Shown here one piece after another: positions 4,735 to 8,536 of a stretch of 8,536 bases of DNA. Made by a program: the position numbers and the translations under genes. The stretch is from Schaalia odontolytica. Its GTDB lineage: Bacteria; Actinomycetota; Actinomycetes; Actinomycetales; Actinomycetaceae. The DNA is taken from NCBI GenBank assembly GCA_958415245.1, contig CATYYP010000063.1, positions 1 through 8,536 of the forward strand. The letters run 5' to 3'. The notes beneath the pieces were generated by a model. That model searched no databases. It was not told the DNA's origin and was given only the letters and a program-made list of their open reading frames with translations. Each line of letters starts with the position of its first letter. Positions within the stretch are counted from its first letter, which is position 1.

Positions 4735-6483
4735 TCAGGCCACCTCGCTTTCGCTCGCGGCGTTCTGGGAGTCGTAGATCTCGCGGTATTCCCCGCCCGC
4801 TGCCATCAGCTCCTCGTGGGTGCCGCGTTCCTTGATGCGACCGTCGTCGAGGACGATGATCTGGTCGGCGTGGCTGACCGAAGACAGGCGCTGGGCGATG
4901 ATGATCGTCGTCGTGCCGGGGATCTCGGTCTCGAAGGCACTTCGGATCAGCGAATCGGTCTTCGTGTCGACGGCGGAGGTGGAGTCGTCCAGGATGAGGA
5001 TCTTCGGGTTCTTCAGCAGCGCTCGGGCGATGCACAGGCGCTGCTTCTGGCCGCCCGACACGTTGGTGCCGCCGCGGGAAATGACGTAGTCGTAGCCGCC
5101 GGGCAGCTGCTGGATGAACTCGTCGGCCTGCGCGAGCTTGCACGCGTGCTCAATCTGCTCGTCGGTCGCGTCCGGGTTGCCCCAGCGCATGTTGTCCTTG
5201 ATCGTGCCGGAGAAGAGGACGTTCTTCTGCAAGACGACGGAGACTGCGTCGCGCAGCGCGCTCAGGTCATAGTCGCGCACGTCGCGCCCGCCGACCTTCA
5301 CAGACCCCTCGGAGACGTCGTAGAGGCGGCAGATCAGCTGGATGAGCGAGGTCTTGGACGAACCGGTGCCGCCCACGATGCCGAGCGTCGAGCCGGACTC
5401 GATGCGCAGGTCGATGTCGGACAGTGCGTTTTCTTCGGCGCTCGCCGAATACTTGAAGGACACGCCTTCAAAGACAACGGAGCCGTCCGGGACCTCGGTG
5501 GCGCCGTTGGCCGGGGAGGTGAGCGACGGTTCGTGGTTGAGAACCTCGGCGATACGGTGCGCGGACTCTGCGGCCATCGTCGTCATGACGAAGATGAAGG
5601 CGAGCATCAGCATGTGTGTCAGAATCTGGATGCCGTAGGTGATGAGGGCGGTCAGTCCGCCCTTCGTCAGCTCGGTCGCTCCCGAGTTGATGATGATCGA
5701 AGCGCCAACATAGTCGACGGCGACGATCGCGGCGAAGATGAAGAACATCATGACGGGGCTGTTGAGCGCGATGAGCTTTTCAGCGTTCGTGAAGTCCTTG
5801 CGCACGTCCTGCGAGGCGGCGCGGAACTTCGTGGTCTCGTGCTCCTCGGTGACGAAAGACTTGACCACGCGGATCGCGGCCACGTTCTCCTGCACCGAGT
5901 TGTTCAGCGCATCGTACTTCTTGAAGATGCGGCGGAAGATCGGGAAGGCGATGAGCACGATGGCCGCCAGGATAATGGCGAGAACGGGCACCATCCCGAG
6001 GAAAATGAGGGCCATCTGGACGTTGATGCGCCACGCCATGACGATCGAGAACACGATCATGAGGGGCACGCGCACCGCAATACGGATGAGCATACCGAAG
6101 GCGTTCTGAACGTTCGTGACGTCCGTCGTCATGCGCGTGACCAGCGAGGACGTGGAGAAGCGGTCGATGTCCGCAAACGAGAAGTCCTGGACCTTGAAGA
6201 AGAGGTCCTGACGGAGGTTTTTCGCCAGGCCCACCGAGGCGGTGGCGGCGTAACGCGCGGATAGGATGCCACAGGCGAGCGACGCGAAGGCCAGTCCCGT
6301 GAGGATGAGGCCCAGGCGCATGACGGGACTCAGGGACACTCCGTCGAGCGCATCCACCAGCGTGACCATTGTCAGCGGGATCAGGCACTCGAGGATGACC
6401 TCCCCGATGATGAACAGCGGGGTCAGGATCGCGGGTTTCTTGAACTCGCGCAGCCTCCCCACCAGCGTTCGAATCGTCTTCAT
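4735..6483 (-). CDS. ABC exporter half-transporter, degenerate-site partner
   Basis: A 582-residue exporter half-transporter. Six membrane helices lie near residues 18-43, 56-78, 136-150, 154-180, 244-266 and 275-301. ATPase domain: Walker A GGTGSSKTS 371-379, Q-loop Q419, signature VSGGQ 475-479, Walker B LILDD with Asp500 at the catalytic Glu position, and Gln531 (IIIAQRL) at the His-switch position. Asp plus Gln marks a degenerate ATP site, as in TM287/TM288, BmrCD and LmrCD. Its intact SGGQ signature would complete the active site of the 643-residue partner. Start ATG 6483-6481 has GAGGAG (6493-6488) four bases before it. The 54-bp gap to holA shows no terminator, so cotranscription with holA is possible; a separate promoter there is not excluded. 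Drug, lipid or peptide export is likely from family, but the substrate cannot be read from sequence. Confidence 0.9.
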   Translation of the reverse strand: MKTIRTLVGRLREFKKPAILTPLFIIGEVILECLIPLTMVTLVDALDGVSLSPVMRLGLILTGLAFASLACGILSARYAATASVGLAKNLRQDLFFKVQDFSFADIDRFSTSSLVTRMTTDVTNVQNAFGMLIRIAVRVPLMIVFSIVMAWRINVQMALIFLGMVPVLAIILAAIVLIAFPIFRRIFKKYDALNNSVQENVAAIRVVKSFVTEEHETTKFRAASQDVRKDFTNAEKLIALNSPVMMFFIFAAIVAVDYVGASIIINSGATELTKGGLTALITYGIQILTHMLMLAFIFVMTTMAAESAHRIAEVLNHEPSLTSPANGATEVPDGSVVFEGVSFKYSASAEENALSDIDLRIESGSTLGIVGGTGSSKTSLIQLICRLYDVSEGSVKVGGRDVRDYDLSALRDAVSVVLQKNVLFSGTIKDNMRWGNPDATDEQIEHACKLAQADEFIQQLPGGYDYVISRGGTNVSGGQKQRLCIARALLKNPKILILDDSTSAVDTKTDSLIRSAFETEIPGTTTIIIAQRLSSVSHADQIIVLDDGRIKERGTHEELMAAGGEYREIYDSQNAASESEVA

Positions 6484-6537
6484 GTATCTCCTCTTCGTTC
6501 CCTACGGGCTTCTCATAGACGAGGCCGGGGAGCGTAT

Positions 6538-7515
6538 TCAGCGCCCGTGCAGCCTGCAGATGGTGATAAGTGCTTTTTCGATGGCGCGCTGCGGGTCCCG
6601 CGACGCGCCCTTTGTTTCGGCGTCTGCCGTGGCGATAGCGCCGAAGGCTCCTGCCAGCGAGGCGTCGGACCAGCCGCGCAGCTCGCGCCGGGCTCGGTCC
6701 ACCTGCCAGGGCGCCATCTTCAGGGTGGATGTGGATCCGCCGATCGAGACCTTCGCCATGGCGCGGAACTTCATGGCCAAAGCGGTCACAAGCAGCTGGG
6801 GCGCGATGCCGGTGGCAAACGCGTGGCGCGCGAGCGTCAGGGCCTTCGCCGAGTTGCCGGCGACGGCCGCGTCCGCGACGTCGTAGCCTGTGGCCTCGAC
6901 GCGTCCGGCCTGGTAGCGCCGCACGTCCTCCAGCGTGATGCGTCCACTGACGTCGGAGAGCAGCTGGGCCAGGGCTCCGGCCATCGCACGCGGGTCGTTG
7001 CCGAGTGCGTCCACGAGGGCCTGCTGGGCCTCGGTGTCCATCTGCCGGCGTGCGGCGCGCACGTCGGAGGCGATGAGAGCCAGCTTGTCGCGGTCGTTCT
7101 TGAGCGGTTCGGCGGGGATCACGGGCCATTTGGCTTTGGTGATCGTGTCGATGACCTTCTTGCCGCGGGCGTTGCCCCCGGGGTGTGCCAGGAACATCCA
7201 CACGTCGGGCGCGGGCGCGCCGGCGTAGGCGATCAGATCGTTGGCGAGGGCGTCGCTCATCGTTTCCAGGTCCCGGATGATGACCATGCGGGATTCGCCG
7301 AAGAGCGAGGGCGATGCGATGACGTCGAGCTGTCCGGCCTGGTAGGTGGCCGCGTTGATGTCGGTGCGCTCGAGGTTGGGGTCGGCCTCGTGGGCGAGGG
7401 CGCGCAGCTGGTCGAGGGCGCGGTCGACGAGAAGGCCCTCGGGGCCTTTGATCAACACGATGGGTGCCAGCGTGATCTGGGCTGGCGCCGTCGGGCGCGA
7501 ACCGCGTGCTGCCAC
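6538..7515 (-). CDS. holA: DNA polymerase III subunit delta
   Basis: Delta subunit of the clamp loader, which opens the beta sliding clamp for loading at primed DNA in the replisome. The protein has 325 residues, the normal length. After an Ala/Pro-rich start, PIVLIKGPEGLLVDRALDQL (18-37) corresponds to the degenerate P-loop region of delta; SLFGESRMVIIRDLETM (70-86) and VDALGNDPRAMAGALAQL (168-185) are typical blocks, and KGASRDPQRAIEKALITI (302-319) is the conserved C-terminal collar helix. The start is GTG (7515-7513), with GAAAGG about nine bases upstream and a nearer AGGAAG. The 147-bp gap to comEC contains only a weak GTCCG/CGGAC hairpin (7579-7601) and no clear terminator or promoter. 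The comEC-holA order is standard in actinobacteria. Confidence 0.95.
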   Translation of the reverse strand: MAARGSRPTAPAQITLAPIVLIKGPEGLLVDRALDQLRALAHEADPNLERTDINAATYQAGQLDVIASPSLFGESRMVIIRDLETMSDALANDLIAYAGAPAPDVWMFLAHPGGNARGKKVIDTITKAKWPVIPAEPLKNDRDKLALIASDVRAARRQMDTEAQQALVDALGNDPRAMAGALAQLLSDVSGRITLEDVRRYQAGRVEATGYDVADAAVAGNSAKALTLARHAFATGIAPQLLVTALAMKFRAMAKVSIGGSTSTLKMAPWQVDRARRELRGWSDASLAGAFGAIATADAETKGASRDPQRAIEKALITICRLHGR

Positions 7516-7662
7516 GTCTTCCTGCCTTTCCGCTGAAACGGTAACTGTCTAAGTCTGCCACCGAGCGAGCTCATTTGCGTCCGTCTTGGCCGTGGGCGGA
7601 CACTAGTCGTGGCAGGTGTCACGAGAGCTTGACGATGTGCCCTCAGTAGGTGTCTGCCCCGC

Positions 7663-8536
7663 TCATGGCCCTTGCTCGTCGACGATCGGGGCTCCCCACC
7701 GTTTCCACGCGCGCCACGCAACCCATCCGCCTCCGCAGCAGGCGTACACGCCCAAGACTGTCGAGGATCCACCGGGCACGTGCACCCCGTTTCCGGGTAG
7801 GGAGGCGCACACGCGCGCTGCTCCAGCGATCCATGCGGTCGCCCACGAAGCAACGACTGCACACGCCGAGGCGGCGCGACTGCTCAGCGGGGAGATGAGA
7901 GCGCCCGCGAGCCCGGCGACGGTGGCGATTGGAACGGCGGGCTCGGCCATGACGTTGGCGGCGATTCCCCACACCGGTACGTTTCCGGAGAGTGACACGA
8001 TGATCGGCGCGGTCGCCAGCTCCGCGAAGGCGGGCACGCACACCATTTCCACGAGGCGACGAAGCGTCTTCCCAGCGCGCGTGTCACCGCGTATTTTCCG
8101 GCGACAGCGCCGTACCAGCGCCGCGGAGGGACCGACGACCGCGAGCGCGGCGAGCGCCGACAGGGCGAATCCGTAGGAGCGGGATGACCAGGGGTCGATG
8201 AGGAGGGTGGCGATGACGACGGCGCATAGGGCGGCGATGGTTTGGCCCTCGCGTCCGAGGATGAGTCCGTGTGGGGCCTCGTTGGCGCCGCAGCCGGAGC
8301 CCACGACTGAGGGGTCTGGTCCGACGAGGATGAGGATTGTGCCCAGGACGAGGATAGTGGCCCCGAGGCGTAGGGGTTTTCGCGCGGGGACGATGAGGGT
8401 GACGGTGGCGAGGACGATGACGATGTGGGATCCGGAGACGGCGGTGAGGTGGGTGAGGGAGGTTTTCTTCATCGCGTCGGACAGGTCTGCGGGCATTGCG
8501 CGGTCGTCTCCGATCGCCATGCCGGGGACGAGGGAG
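7663..8536 (-). CDS. comEC: ComEC/Rec2-family DNA uptake channel, C-terminal part
   Basis: Inner-membrane channel protein for single-stranded DNA uptake in transformation. The last 290 residues are visible and the N-terminus is beyond the right edge. SLVPGMAIGDDRAMPADLSDAMKKTSLTHLTAVSGSH carries the family hallmark HLTAVSGSH. VPAFAELATAPIIVSLSGNVPVWGIAANVMAEPAVPIATVAGLAGALI is the conserved late competence-domain block. About eight hydrophobic segments follow the hallmark. The frame ends at TGA 7665-7663, soon after the last membrane segment (VLGVYACCGGGWVAWRAW), so the C-terminal metallo-beta-lactamase-like domain found in many ComEC proteins is absent. I see no frameshifted remnant of it in the next 147 bp. 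The membrane channel may work without it, or this may be a reduced form. Confidence 0.9.
   Translation of the reverse strand, partial: SLVPGMAIGDDRAMPADLSDAMKKTSLTHLTAVSGSHIVIVLATVTLIVPARKPLRLGATILVLGTILILVGPDPSVVGSGCGANEAPHGLILGREGQTIAALCAVVIATLLIDPWSSRSYGFALSALAALAVVGPSAALVRRCRRKIRGDTRAGKTLRRLVEMVCVPAFAELATAPIIVSLSGNVPVWGIAANVMAEPAVPIATVAGLAGALISPLSSRAASACAVVASWATAWIAGAARVCASLPGNGVHVPGGSSTVLGVYACCGGGWVAWRAWKRWGAPIVDEQGP

Noticed and set aside
4732..6264. A 510-codon open frame on the plus strand
   Set aside because: It is antisense to the ABC half-transporter gene and its product is dominated by Asp, His, Arg, Val and Gly with no domain, which is typical of a GC-rich shadow frame.
5780..7561. 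A 593-codon open frame on the minus strand
   Set aside because: It overlaps holA and the smaller ABC gene in another frame and is Arg/Pro/His-rich without recognisable motifs. A piece resembling real protein only appears where it runs alongside the true genes.
7579..7601. GTCCG/CGGAC hairpin considered as a comEC terminator
   Set aside because: Only five pairs around a 13-base loop, with no T-run in the minus direction.
1..8536. CRISPR array, insertion sequence, tRNA or rRNA
   Set aside because: I saw no regularly spaced repeats beyond the DnaA-box pair, no transposase or terminal inverted repeats, and no tRNA or rRNA-like sequence on either strand.

Overview
The window is high-GC bacterial chromosome. 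Its codon use, GTG starts, TAnnnT-type -10 element and gene order point to an actinobacterium. Family Actinomycetaceae (Actinomyces/Schaalia-like) is my best guess from the protein flavour; the sequence does not prove it. The backbone is the conserved actinobacterial block comEC - holA - rpsT - lepA, in which two sets of extra genes sit.

Layout, left to right: the N-terminal end of lepA (EF-4, minus, cut by the left edge); a 338-residue cytoplasmic protein made of 42-residue tetratricopeptide repeats (minus); a 165-bp divergent intergenic region with two identical 12-bp direct repeats, each containing a perfect DnaA-box sequence; an orphan PemK/MazF-like gene (plus), probably leaderless; a well-formed promoter and structured leader before rpsT (ribosomal protein S20, plus); two terminators back to back at the convergent junction; two tightly coupled ABC exporter half-transporter genes (minus); holA (DNA polymerase III delta, minus); and the C-terminal half of comEC (minus, cut by the right edge).

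The two ABC proteins are complementary. The 643-residue partner has the catalytic Glu and His switch but an altered signature (LSQGQ). The 582-residue partner has Asp and Gln at those positions but a canonical SGGQ signature. That pattern is the expected one for a heterodimeric exporter with one active and one degenerate ATP site. The genes are one base apart and end at a shared terminator.

No CRISPR array, insertion sequence, tRNA or rRNA was seen. I found no clearly new multi-gene system. The least explained part is the regulatory region between the TPR gene and the orphan PemK-like gene, where DnaA-box-like repeats lie immediately upstream of a leaderless-type promoter.
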